Below, piece after piece: positions 32,860-45,602 of a stretch of 64,000 bases of DNA (position 1 is its first letter; each line of letters starts with the position of its first letter). The DNA is taken from contig CM020501.1 of assembly GCA_009823395.1 (NCBI GenBank), forward strand, positions 21,939,861 through 22,003,860, written 5' to 3'. This DNA comes from Thamnaconus septentrionalis (Eukaryota > Chordata > Actinopteri > Tetraodontiformes > Monacanthidae). The notes below the pieces were generated by a model. It was not told the origin of the DNA and searched no databases. It saw only the letters and a list, made by a program, of their open reading frames with translations. A program made the translations under genes and the position numbers.

Positions 32860-33585
32860 AAATGTGAGACAATTGTTCTGATAATGTCTGTGTCTTCGAG
32901 AGCGAGGGACTCATTTGTCTTTTTGTTTTGAAAAATAAGAGAAGTTTGTTGCTCGGGTGGAAAAGTTGAACTTGTAGAGTTCAAGTCAACAGACACACAA
33001 GTGGTTTTCTCGCTCCGGAGACTCGAGGTTTAAATCAGACTCGCTCACTAGTCTAAAGAGATTTACGGTCTGGGTTGTTGTTTTTTTTTCTAAATGGAAG
33101 TCAAACAGGAAAACATCTTCATTGAGGGTTCTATTTACGTTTGACGTTAACCTCCTCCGACTCACTCAGCCTTCTCTCACCGTGACCAAAAACCTACTTT
33201 TTTGTGGCTCCTTCGAAGTGATGAATTAACATTAAGGAAGTTAACAAAGTAGCAAAGTTCAAAGTCAGACATGAGACGCTTGGGCCTCTCAAACACAGCC
33301 AAGATGGAGAGGAAGAGGTGGACACGGGGGCAGGGGGAGCGGGAAAAGTCCCATCACTCACCTGCAAGTATGACAAGCAACAAACGGGAAACGATGCGAC
33401 GTCGACGAGCTACTCACTGAGAGACGACGAGCGGTAGACGGGCAGAGGCGCCGGGAGGCTGCAGGCGGCGGCGCGAGTGACGAGGACGAGGCCGTCGAGA
33501 CAAAGGTGAAGGTGGAAGAGAGGAGTGAGCACTGCAGGCGGGACTCGACTGTGGCGGGAAGGAAAATACTGCTGCAGTGGCACTC

Positions 33586-33633
33586 TATGGCCTCAGGGTG
33601 GTGCTGTTGTATGGCCTCAGGGTGGTGCTGTTG
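33586..33633. repeat. 24-bp unit in two exact tandem copies
   Basis: tatggcctcagggtggtgct plus gttg is repeated head to tail. Confidence 0.95.
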
Positions 33634-35522
33634 AAACAGAACAGCGGCGCTTCCTTCGATCTGTGTGTGAAAATGAAGTTGATTTAATGTTTTCCAAAAG
33701 TCAATGTCACACAATTGTTTAACGCTATTTTAATAGTAAAAAAAAAAAAATGCAGACGTCATAAAAAAGTCAAAGGTTGAACACTCATTCAACAAAATGT
33801 GATGGTTCTGATTCTAATTTTGACATCAGAACAGTGAACAGCATCAGGGTTTTTTGTTTGTTTGTTTGTTTTTTCCGGTCACTCATTTTTTAACTCACGA
33901 CTCAGTGTTCCTGCAGCCGCTCAGCTTCACGTTTCTTGTTTCCTCCAAATTGTCCTCAGATGTGTTTTGTTGCTTTTCCATGACGTTCGGGTTCATTTGG
34001 GCGGTTTGCCACTGTGTGTTTCCTCTGTGTTGGGTTTAATTTTATTTGTTTGTTGAATCTGTTCAGTAAACATCTGTCCATGCACCGCTCAGACCCTGCA
34101 GTTTTAAAAAGTGCCTTGCAAAAGGAAGTTATTATCCATTGCGATGTTTTTAAAAGTTAAAGTTCAGCAGTTGCCCACTAGGGGGTGGCAGAGGGCATCA
34201 AACGGTTGTTGTTCCAGGCAGCTGCTTTGTGAAGTGAGTTTGTGGCTTGATGAAATCTTCTTGAGTGCCTGCTTGAATGCAACCATACTGACAAAGACGT
34301 AAACTACAACAAAAGAAGGGAAAAAGTTTCTTCAGTCAGGAGTTTTACAAAATTTGACCCGTCGAGAAAATCCTCCTGACGGTTCTCGGTTGTTGTTGTT
34401 GTCGTTGTTTTGTCGCACATTGCTCTTGCCACTAGCGGCCTCTGTTGTGTGCCATGTGGGTCAGTTCAGGTTCCAGGGGCCACAGACCCGACTGGACAGC
34501 TTTGCACAGTCTGCCCCGGTCATGTGACCAGCGGCCGTCCAACTGCGGCACCTAGAGAAGAAAGAAAGAAAACACAGACAAAAGCAATCACAAAAACTTT
34601 TAAAGAAAGAATCTGTAACATTACTGCATTTTTTCCCTCATCAACAAATACATGTTGTTACGAGCCCAGTTAGTCTAGGGTGGAGGGTTGCAACACAAAT
34701 TAAAAACCAGAGGGCCGCCAAGCATTGAGGAGGCAAAATGAAAGGGCCAACACAGGATTAATAGTAGGAACGTGTTCTTCTTTACTCTTGTTCTTTCTTT
34801 TATGAAGCTATTTACAAGGGTCAAAATGTACCAAAACAAAATAAGCCACTGCCAGGGGACCATGGGCGTTGCCAAAACAATAATCTCAAGCAGCTCGGAG
34901 GGGGGAAACGCACACTAAACTAACTAACTAACATTCCAAGGAAACAAAAGCCTGCCTGCCTAACTACTCTATCCGTGCGAATTTAAATACAAAGGTGGCA
35001 ACCACCCTGGTGGTGTGACTAACAAAGTTGGAAGCCTACATAATGCCTATGTATGAAGGCCCCCTTTCTTACCTGTCCCACGGCAGGGCATACAAAAATG
35101 GCAAAACTAGGAGAAACAAATAGGACCGACTCATTACGCAACGGTCATGCGGCTGGTGGGAATCACGGAGAGAGGATAAAAGGGCTGCACCCCACCCTTT
35201 CACAGAGCAGCTGACGGTTGCTCTGATCAGCAGCAGGTGAGGTGGCTGGGAGATGCAGCAGATGATGGTGGTGATGGCGAATTCAGGCCTGCAGAGAGCG
35301 ACATAGGGAGGGAGAGAAAGAACAAAACAAACCCGAGAAACGCCATGCAACTAAAACAAGAAGTGGAACGTAACGCATGTTTTACACAGAAAAAAAAAAA
35401 ACTACAGACAGGTAAAGGTTAGCCAGGTTATGATGGATCTGTTCTCATGAGGTCGTCACGTGTAGGTGTCATCAGGACGTCATCACGCTAAAGGTGAAAA
35501 ATATATGATATGTTGTTCCCAC

Positions 35523-35602
35523 CTCGTCAGAAGTCATGTTCTCTGGCCTCAGGGAGAACATGGGCATCCTGGTCGGCTTCCTCCCCGCAGCCTGATGGAG
35601 CT
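35523..35602 (-). other. Possible upstream exon on the minus strand
   Basis: 80 nt between acceptor gtaaatgatttcag and donor gacgag/gtggga, with an ATG-CCC-ATG start inside. It could be a 5' exon of the mucin-like gene, but only transcript data could show it. Confidence 0.25.
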
Positions 35603-36429
35603 CTGAAATCATTTACAAAAAATGGTGAGGGCAAAAACATATTAATACAAACATATACTTTTCTTTCTTTCTTTTCTGCAGTGGATTTTACTGCATCTGC
35701 AGTCATAAAATTCAACACCAATGAAACTAGATTGAATTGAGTGAAAGGTTACGTCACTCTCTTAGACCTATGATGCAAACAGAACAAACTGGTGAATGTT
35801 GTGTTTTGATTTGATTTTCACTGTCATAATACTTTAATTTTGTATATTTAAACGGCGTGAGGTCACACGTCACACTGGTGGATCAGATGATTACATCTCA
35901 GTTAGATGATGATAATTTAAAAACAAAAACTTATTTTTGGACGACTGTGTATCCGTCTGTATTTTACGTAATTTAACAAACTAAATCTTATTTTAACCAT
36001 TTCTATTCTTTGTTATTGTTGTTGTTTTCAAAACACAATTATTGACCAAATCCGAACATAAACACCAGAAAATACTTTTTTCGACTGACTGAGAGTCAAG
36101 TGATGTCAAACAAACGTGGGAAACTAGAAAACTTTACCAAACGCGTGTGTTTACCTGGTTAAATGTAGTTTTGCTGGTTCAAACAGACGACAACATTTGC
36201 TTGAAACACACAACATCAAACGCAGTGTCGAGCATTTGGCAGAACAATAACGACTCGTCATTTTTCACTTTAATTAATCATTTTATTAATAGACAGTGAA
36301 GGCGGCCAAACGACCAGAATAACCAGTCGAGTCGAGTCACACACAGAGACAAAGCCTCCAACAACCGCTAAGTGTTAGCATAAAAGCTACACTCTCACTA
36401 CATCACAAAAACTCGGCAACGGGCGGAAG

Positions 36430-36790
36430 ATTCCGGTACCTTCAGCCGACGACTGGCTGGGTCTCCGGGCAGCTTCACCCTCAACACCGCCAACATCGCA
36501 ACACGGCAGCTCCTCTTCTTCTCTTAGCCGGGCTGGCGGCGGGCCATACGCGGCTTTAAAGTAGCGCTGCCGCCACCTGCCGGACAGCAGTGATGACAGA
36601 CTCGCAGACCAAACGAGCTCCGAGGAGGTTTGTCCGACCTCGCTGGTGCTCATTCCAGCTTGAGCACCAACCACCGTCTCACCTCCTCCACTTCTCCTCC
36701 CTCTTCCTCTCCCTGTGCACCGCTCACTGCTGCCACCGTCTGGATCCGTCCGCCATGGCGGCTCCAGGCACTGAAAGATAAGGAATCCCC
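36430..36790 (-). promoter_or_regulatory. CpG-rich stretch, possible promoter/5' exon of the minus-strand gene
   Basis: Locally CpG-rich between AT-rich flanks. On the minus strand a donor-like ctgaag/gtaccg occurs at about 36437-36442. The + strand holds a short ATG-GCG-GCT frame of eight codons. Position upstream of the mucin-like gene suggests its promoter; evidence is weak. Confidence 0.3.
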
Positions 36791-37044
36791 TCACAAACCT
36801 CCTCCTCATCATCATCATCATCATCACCACCAACAACAACAATCATAACTATCATTTTCCTTGGAGTCTGACACACAATTTTATTATTTTAATGACCTTT
36901 TAAAAAAAAATTCTTTTGTCAACCTCATTGGCATCCTGCAGGCTCAGGAACAAAACCACACAGCGCCCCCTACTGGAGTACTTGGCAAGTCAACAAGAGA
37001 AGGGGGTGAGAGTGCCTGTAGTGGGGGAGGGAGGTGAAACCATG

Positions 37045-37084
<40 letters not shown>

Positions 37085-37314
37085 GTGTGTGTTCAGTGTG
37101 ACAGTGTTATGGCTGTGCACATGTGTGTGTCCACCTTCAGGCCAGGGGTTTTATGTGTGTTCCCAGAACTGCTGATCAAAAACTGGTGGTCCACTCTGAC
37201 CCGGGTGGTCCCGTGATTTACCGCCGTGTGCGTGTGTGTGTGTGTGCCTTGTTGTCGCGTAATTTCTATTCCCCGACACAACTCTCATTTCCCGGCGGCC
37301 TCACCGGGTGTCAC

Positions 37315-37326
37315 AGGCAGGCAGGT

Positions 37327-37389
<63 letters not shown>

Positions 37390-37390
37390 C
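37315..37390. repeat. (GGCA)n tetranucleotide repeat
   Basis: About 18 units of aggc; preceded by a GT microsatellite at about 37045-37092. Confidence 0.97.
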
Positions 37391-39128
37391 GGTTGCTGTG
37401 GACTCGGCCCCACTCCCTTCGCTGCAAACGAGTGACGGCGGCTTCATGAACCTTTTGCTTTAGGCCACCGCAGCCATTTTTTTTAAAAATCTACTTTGAG
37501 AGCATTTTGTTTTATTGGATTAATTTAACTCTGTGGTCGCAGTTCAAATGCCACTCATTGTTAATTGCGGATTTATAAAAAAAAGTAAATCTCTGATGTT
37601 CTCACTCTTTATGAATGCAGGATAAATAAAAACTTTAGAGCAGGTTAATGCAGCAGATGGTCAGATCATTTCAATTTAAGGCAGAGGGTGACACTTTTTT
37701 TTTCATCAACATCACATTCAAAAACAAAAATGATGTCATCAACAAACATGAAGCAGAAAATATTGTCGCTTTATGTTTTTTTCCCTCCCTTGATTACCTT
37801 TAAATTAAACGAAGCTCAATTGGTAACTGAAACGTACACATTTACAACCAAAGGAGGGGGGGGGGGGTTGTTGCGAAACATAGCTGATATCCTACATTTG
37901 CACTACGAGTCGAAAAGGTTCTGGAGAAGGTTCACCAGAAGGTTCTGGATGCACACCAGCAGTTTGATCACATTTCTGCAGCGGCAGCAGCCGCCCACCC
38001 CCCCACCCCACCCACCGCGACCGCTCTCCTCTTGTTGTTTTCGTGTATTTGAGTAAAATATGACGTGAGCGGAGAAGCTGTTTGGGCGGCCCAACGGGTT
38101 TAAGAGGTGTGAGACCTGCCGAGATCCCGACTAATGACCAATAAAGTGTCGTTGTGGGCGACCGGTGACCAGGGGTGCATGGACAAACTGCCCCCCAAAC
38201 CCCGGTCCTCCCCAGCACACACACACGCCCCTCCCGCCACCACAACCCCCCCACTTTTCAAAAATGACAGAAAAAAACAAAAGAGAAGAAGCTGGAATCA
38301 AAGCTCCTGCTTTTCCCGCCAGGTTGACGTCGAGGCTTCGAGTGGATTCAACTTAAATCAGCTGCCGGAGCTTTTTTTTCCAGGGTCGAGGCTCCGTTCA
38401 CAACCTGCACAGGTCACCAGTGTCACCAGTCGGCCTGATGTGCATGCGTATGTGCATAGCCAGGCTGTGTGTGTGTGTGTGTGTGTGTTTGGGGCTGCGT
38501 TGCATCATCGCAGCTCTTATGGGCTGAATAAAGTGATTTGTGGATTTTGTTTTAAATGCTGCCAACTTTGGCTCCGCCCCCCATCTGCTTTACCTCTCTT
38601 CCTCTCCCTCTCCCTCCTCACTCTCCTCCTCCTCCTCCTCCTCCTCCCCCTCCTCCACCATCAGGTTTTTTTTCTTTCATTTTTTTTTTCCATCTCAGAT
38701 GACGGATCGCTCCGGGGAAGAAAAGAAAAACCCTTAGATGTCCGGGGAAGGAACCTCCCTCATGTTGTCTGTCGTCAGTTCCCCTTTGTGACATCACAGA
38801 GGGCGGATCTCTGAACCAGCGCACAGTTTGTATGTGTCTGTGTCTGTGTGTGTGTGTGTGGGAAGAAGGGAGGAGGAGAACTTCGCCCCTGGTGGCGGAG
38901 AAACACAACAGCAGGCGGTTCCTGTGGGAGGCGGGCCAGAGGAAGGAGGGGGTGGGGGGGGTGCGAGGGGAGGCGGTGGGGAGTGGTCTGCATGAGGTAA
39001 TGTCTTCCAGATGTTTTGGTATTATCGCAGGGGGAAAAATTCTATTCCAGCTGTAGTCATCGATCATGTTCGCCAATTGACTGCACTTAGAGAGCGGCAG
39101 AGAGACGGACAGGAGACATGAGAGAGAT

Positions 39129-39691
<563 letters not shown>

Positions 39692-40060
39692 ACAAGTATG
39701 TAGCAATAAAACACTTCCACAATATTTTGAAACAACAATGAAAAAAGAAATCCCCAGGCCGGGTCAAGAAGAAGAAGAGGAGGAGGAGGAGGGTGTCTTC
39801 ATCCCGCTTCATCTGCTTCCTGCTTGTTGTACATCCGTTTGAAGCGCCGCATTTTTCCTGTCCGGTCATTTTTGCTCAATTTGTGGAGATCAAGCGGAGG
39901 GCGAAGCGCAGCGTGTTTTTCTTTCCCTCGCTCTCCTCCAGCCGAGGAAGGAGACGGACGGCTGCAGTCGGCCTGCAAGTCGTTGAGCGGCTGCCAGCTT
40001 TTTCTTTTTTCATTTCAAATTCAGCTGCAGCTCCCAGGATCTCGGGCTGAATGAAGGAAG

Positions 40061-40170
40061 TGGCCTGTTTGGATGCAAATTTTGGGGGGTTTTCTTACAA
40101 GAAATGCAAACTTGCATCCAAACAGGCCAGAAACGTCTGTTTCTTGATGTAGAAACTCATCAAGAAACAG
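40061..40170. repeat. Two adjacent perfect inverted repeats
   Basis: First hairpin: tggcctgtttggatgcaa (40061-40078) with its exact complement at 40112-40129, loop 33 nt. Second: ctgtttcttgatg (40137-40149) with its complement at 40158-40170, loop 8 nt. Only seven bases separate them. Confidence 0.9.
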
Positions 40171-41705
40171 AAACGGTGAATTCATTTTTAACCCCCCAAA
40201 GTAACATTTTGTGGTTTCAAGGAAATAAATCCATGCAGTGTGGGTGTTTTTTTTTTTTTTTTTGCATAAACACTTTTAAACATTTCTTTTATAGAGACGT
40301 ATTTTGAATTTTTTTATTTACTCATTTTCTTTTTTTCATTTTTTCTTTTTTTGCTTGCAGTCAAATCCATCTTCTTTGCAAACTGCAGCCAATGGGGAGT
40401 CACACACCTTTATCAGTCTGTGTGTGTGTGTGTGTGTGGGTCACAGTGGGGTCATCTCTGTCTGACGCCAGCTCTCCCACTAATTATCTGCTCCCTTGTC
40501 TTCACCTCGGGCCACAAGAGTCTGGACGTCACGTCTCCTCTTGGACCTGGGGGGGGGGTGAGGGAGGGTCCGAGCTCCCACCGCCGCTAAAGAAAACACC
40601 GCATCTGGGGACGGCAGATAAGGTTTTATCAGCCGATAACCTCCATCAGACAGTGCTGCTTTACCTTCACGCACGATTTAAAAACACGTCCATCACGTCA
40701 CCTTTTCCAGTTCGGCCTCGTCCAGGTCCTGGCGGGGAATTGAATTTGCTTTCAGGATTTTTTTTATTTATTTATTTTTTCAAATTTCAGATCACGCGAA
40801 AGAGAACCGTTTGATTTTGAATAAATTGCCTCTAATTAAACCATGAATCAAAAAAAAAGACGAAAACTCCTGACTGGAAACGCAGCTGTTTAAATAATCA
40901 GCTCATTTCTTCTAATTTATCTCAGAAATGCAATTTAGATAAAAGTTTTCCATGTGAAGTTATCGTAGTTCTGGAGTTTAAAGTGGGGCTGGAACTCACC
41001 GTGTGTGTGTGTGTGTTGTGTTTTGTTTTGTTTTTTTTTGTGGCCGACACACAAAGCTGGCACGCCGGGAAACATTCCTGAGCGCCGCGTCATCGGCAAC
41101 AAACAGAACCAGCGACACGTTTTTGAGGAATCACAACCTGAAAACACGTGACGGCCGACGATTCCCGAGGCTCTCGGTCCGCGGCAGGTGCATCGGCCCC
41201 CAAAAAGCACCAGACCTCAGAAATGTTTGGCCATCGCGCGTTTGTCCACAATGTAAAAGGCATAAATCATACAAGATCGTCGGCGTAAAAATGTAGTTCT
41301 CGTCTTTCCAAGTCGTCGACACACAGAAGCTGCCAACACCGTAAAACATCCAGAACATCTCTCCACCACATCACCAGTTTGACATAAAAAAAACCCCCCC
41401 GAGGGAGCTTCGTGTCGTAAATATCTTGTTATTTCCGTGTTGTTACCATGTGACAGGATGTAAACTGTGGAACCCCCTCCTCACCCCAGGAGAACAGCCA
41501 GTCAGAAGTTAACGTAATCCACTCGTGGTGTTTTTTTTCTTTTCTTATTTTATTTCATTTTTTTGTATAATTTTATTTTTTTTACTCATAATATTTTTTA
41601 CATCCAACATGAAGGTTTGTTTTGTTTTTTGTTTTGCTTTTTTTCTGAAGGAAGAATCCCACCACGAACATCACATGACAACACTGCAGACGTTTGTATC
41701 TATAA

Positions 41706-41707
<2 letters not shown>

Positions 41708-41759
<52 letters not shown>

Positions 41760-41787
41760 AGAGAGAGAGAGAGCAAGAAGGAGAGAC

Positions 41788-41835
<48 letters not shown>

Positions 41836-41836
41836 A

Positions 41837-41913
<77 letters not shown>

Positions 41914-41918
41914 AGAGG

Positions 41919-41958
<40 letters not shown>

Positions 41959-41993
41959 GAGAAGAGAGAGAGAGAGAGAGAGAGAAAGGGACA

Positions 41994-42028
<35 letters not shown>
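41708..42028. repeat. 320-bp interrupted (GA)n tract
   Basis: One of the longest simple-sequence tracts in the window, pure purine on the + strand apart from a few interruptions; followed at 42164-42199 by (TG)n and a G run. Confidence 0.97.
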
Positions 42029-42031
<3 letters not shown>

Positions 42032-42791
42032 TTCACAAACACCTTGTGGCCTCATCCTGGATACTCAGGAAGTGTCAGTTTTCTGTCCTGTGTTTGGCCA
42101 CATTGCACATAAATATAATCCATTAAATAAAGCAGCGGACGTGCGTCCACGTCCTCCGTGTGTGTGTGTGTGTGTGCGGGGGGGGGGGGGGGGGGGGGTG
42201 CAGTGGTATAAAGACAGACCAGCGACCCCGGACACGTCGTCGTCGTGACCTCACAAAGCTCCCGGGAGGCGGAGCTCGTTAGGCCCGACTTAGCGGCAGA
42301 TCTGATTGGTTGGTTGACGAGGTCCAATTATGCCGAGAAATTAAAAAAAATTAAAAAAATAAAAAAATGGCAAAAAAGAATTTGGAATCTTTCCTTCATT
42401 TCACACGTGCATCAGCGATATCTTGAGGTCAAAGGTCAGGAGCGCCATCTCCGCTGTTGCTCCCACTGGACTGCACAGATGTTGGCCTATGGGGGAGCAG
42501 TTGAAGGGGGCGGTTTCTGGGACTATTTTGTCGTAAAGCCGGACGGTGGAAGGACGTGGAGCGCTCTCAGTTTCTCAGTGGGAACTTTTTTCCGGCGGGT
42601 CCAGTCGAGCCGGGAAGCGCGTCGTCCCTCCTCGTAAACAACAGCGTTCCGGAAAAGCAAAAAAAACAAAAGTCGGAACCGGAGCCACACACAGGGAGCA
42701 TCGTCTGCCAACCCCTCATCTGCCACCTCCTCACCAGAGGAAGAGGAGGAGGAGGTGGAGGGGGAGGAGTCCCTCCGTCCTGCAGGGGGCG

Positions 42792-42947
42792 CTACTGCTT
42801 GAGTTCCAGCGCCCAGACGTGCTGCGGCCACCCCGTCCGCCCTTTGCTCTTCTTGTCGCCCGTCGTCGCCACCACAGAGGAGGAGGAGGAGGAAGAGGTG
42901 GAGGAAGAGGAGGAGGAGGAGGAGGAGTTGGTCTTCGGAATCTCCAT
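42792..42947 (-). CDS. hand2: hand2 exon 2 (C-terminus)
   Basis: Acceptor ttttttgcag, then MEIPKTN, two serine runs split by a Thr, [20 protein letters not shown] and WALELKQ stop, 51 residues. The [16 protein letters not shown] end is strictly HAND2-like. The serine runs, coded by TCC repeats, are longer than the short stretch in other vertebrates. Confidence 0.95.
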   Translation of the reverse strand: MEIPKTNSSSSSSSSSTSSSSSSSVVATTGDKKSKGRTGWPQHVWALELKQ

Positions 42948-43811
42948 CTGCAAAAAAAGAAAATAACAACAACACACGAGACCTCAGTGATTGCACGCGA
43001 AACAAATTTAAAATGAGCAAAAAAAAAATACAAAGGGACGGTACAGCTTTGAACTGCGTGACCTCTCATTTGATTCTAGTGTTTGTGTTTGTGCTTGCAG
43101 AATGAGAGGAAGAGCCACAGAGTGTCTGAAAACAGTTTCTGGTCAAATTCAACCCCTTAGAAAAAAAACAACCCTACAACTAACAAATAAAAACGGATGT
43201 TGGAAAAAAAAAAACTTTGAACTTTAAAATCCAGCACTTCCCGTGGAAGTCTTTGGTGTTCAATGATGTATTGTTTTCAAAAATATAAATATTCAATTCC
43301 CGGATTTTTTTTTTTTTATGCAGAAAAAAATGCGATCATGTTCATTTTGGACAATAAAGAACCGATGTCGCAATCTAGGAAGAACAGCCGAGCTTTTCCT
43401 TCACAAAGCTAGAAAATCGTTTTTATTGACTTGATTTAAACGAGTTCGACTCATTTTTGACGCTGCCAGAACTTTTCTGTCTCCGGTCCAGCTGTCCGCC
43501 TCAGACCTGCAGCAGGTCCAGGCAGCCACCAGAACCCCTCGGCTCGGCTCGGCTCGGCTCGGCTCGGCTCAGCTCCGGGAACCTCAGGAGCCTGCAGGAG
43601 CTCAGGCCACCTTTGCATGTTTATGTTTTTTACGTTGTGTGCAAAAACCTTCTGTTGATGCACGATTTGCAGTCTTTGGTGAAGATTTATCATTTTAGAC
43701 CGTTTTCTACTTATTTCCGAAGATTTGCTTTTACCTCTAAGTATTTTGTAAATTTGGGTTTTTTTTCCTCATCATATTTTTTTTTCACTCAGCGGGAAGG
43801 TGCAGCGAAAA

Positions 43812-43882
<71 letters not shown>

Positions 43883-43927
43883 AAATTAAAATAATGTCCT
43901 TATAATAGGGGAATTACTATAATTGCC

Positions 43928-43989
<62 letters not shown>

Positions 43990-45534
43990 TAGCTAAGTAG
44001 AGGCTCCACAGAAAAATCAATCAATCAGTTTTCATCTATATTATTTTCCCTTCAGGTGAGATCAGATGATGATGACAACGCGTCACAACAGTGACACGTT
44101 TTAAAACGTCAAAAACACAAAGAGACAAAAACAGAAACGCGTCAACAAAAAGCGACGAAACCTTCTTCCACCCGGCGAACATTGACTGTGCAGGCTCTTA
44201 GTTTTATTTATGAAAACGCAGAATTATTGCAGTGAAAAAAACGGGCCGTTGCGAACCGACCAGACCGACCAACAGACGCCCGCAGCGTTCAGCTTTAAAT
44301 TCTGACACTTTGCAAATATTTTCACGACCGTCTTCAGCCAAACAGCGTCCAAGCAAAAAGGAGGAAAAGCGCGCGCGAGAGAGTGCAGCAGCGTTTCTGC
44401 AACACGGCGTGCAATAAAGGCCGGAAGTGGCCCGCTAGACATGAATTCAAAATAACACAAAATAACAAAAACAATCATTTCATATTTCTAAATATTTGAA
44501 AAGTTAATCCGCTCTCAGCTGCATCACGAAATCTGCAAAACAAATCCTGCACGTCCGCATGAAGTCACGCGCCGCCCCGCACGGTAAAGAGTCTTCACGT
44601 CGATTTGGTCATCCATATATAAATATATGTTTATATATTATGTGTGTATATGACTACAGATCTGTCTGTTTGTCCGCGTCTCACGTCATCTCACACAGCC
44701 TCATCGGCTCGATAATTAAAATAATCAATAATCATTACTGACATGTCAGCACCGTGATACGAGTCATTTGTACTCATAAAAAGTGATTAGAGGATTTGGA
44801 AAAAGCTTCCTGAGTCAGAAGGATCCCCGGTCACAAACTAGCACGGCTGATATTTACAGATGTGCAGCTGCTCAAAAATGCCAATTCAGTCCAAAGATAT
44901 TGATTAGCTTCTTTCTCTTTTGTCTCATCTAAAAAATTAAAACGGATAGTTTGCAGCTGGGATCAAACAATCTTTTGTTCACAAAGAGAAAGAGATTTAA
45001 AATAAAAAATAAAATACAAAAATTAAAAAAAGAAGTAGCAGTAGCCTGTTTATAATAACTCAATAAATATCGTCCAGCTGGGGAGGAATAAATAAAACCC
45101 AACAACAACAACAACAAAAAACGACAAAAAACAAAACAGAGCAACTCCTCCACATCCATGTTGGATACAACTGAGCAACTCCATGACGGTTCTGTGTCTC
45201 AAACTGGATTATTGGATTTACTGCAGAGTCGGTGCTGCAGAGCCAAACAAACAGGCAGCAGGCAGAGCTGAGGGAGAGAGAGAGAGAGTCTGGACTGGGC
45301 ACTGCACTGCACTGCACTGCGCTGCGCTGCGCTGCACTGCACTGCGCTGAGGCTTCAGCACCTCATCAGTACCTGCAGAGCAGATTGAGCTGCATTAAGA
45401 GCTTTAGGCGCTCCGGAGGATCAAACTCCTCTGAGGTGGTGGGGGGGGAGGGAGAGGGGGTGGAGGTGGTGCAGCACTTTGCTTTGCTGTGTGATCTACA
45501 GGTTTTTTATTAAAGTGGCCTGTGTCGGCTGGAG

Positions 45535-45602
<68 letters not shown>

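Noticed and set aside
33194..33376. Minus-strand frame after acceptor-like acttgcag
   Set aside because: Considered as an upstream exon of the mucin-like gene, but no matching donor or conserved protein segment could be shown.
37315..37390. CRISPR-like regular array
   Set aside because: It is a simple tetranucleotide repeat with no spacers, in a vertebrate genome.
38134..38814. 226-residue + strand frame
   Set aside because: Composed of repeats (GT)n, (CTC)n and T-rich stretches; no domain, no supported start.
41563..42126. Long Arg/Glu and Leu/Ser frames
   Set aside because: Products of the (GA)n/(TC)n microsatellite.
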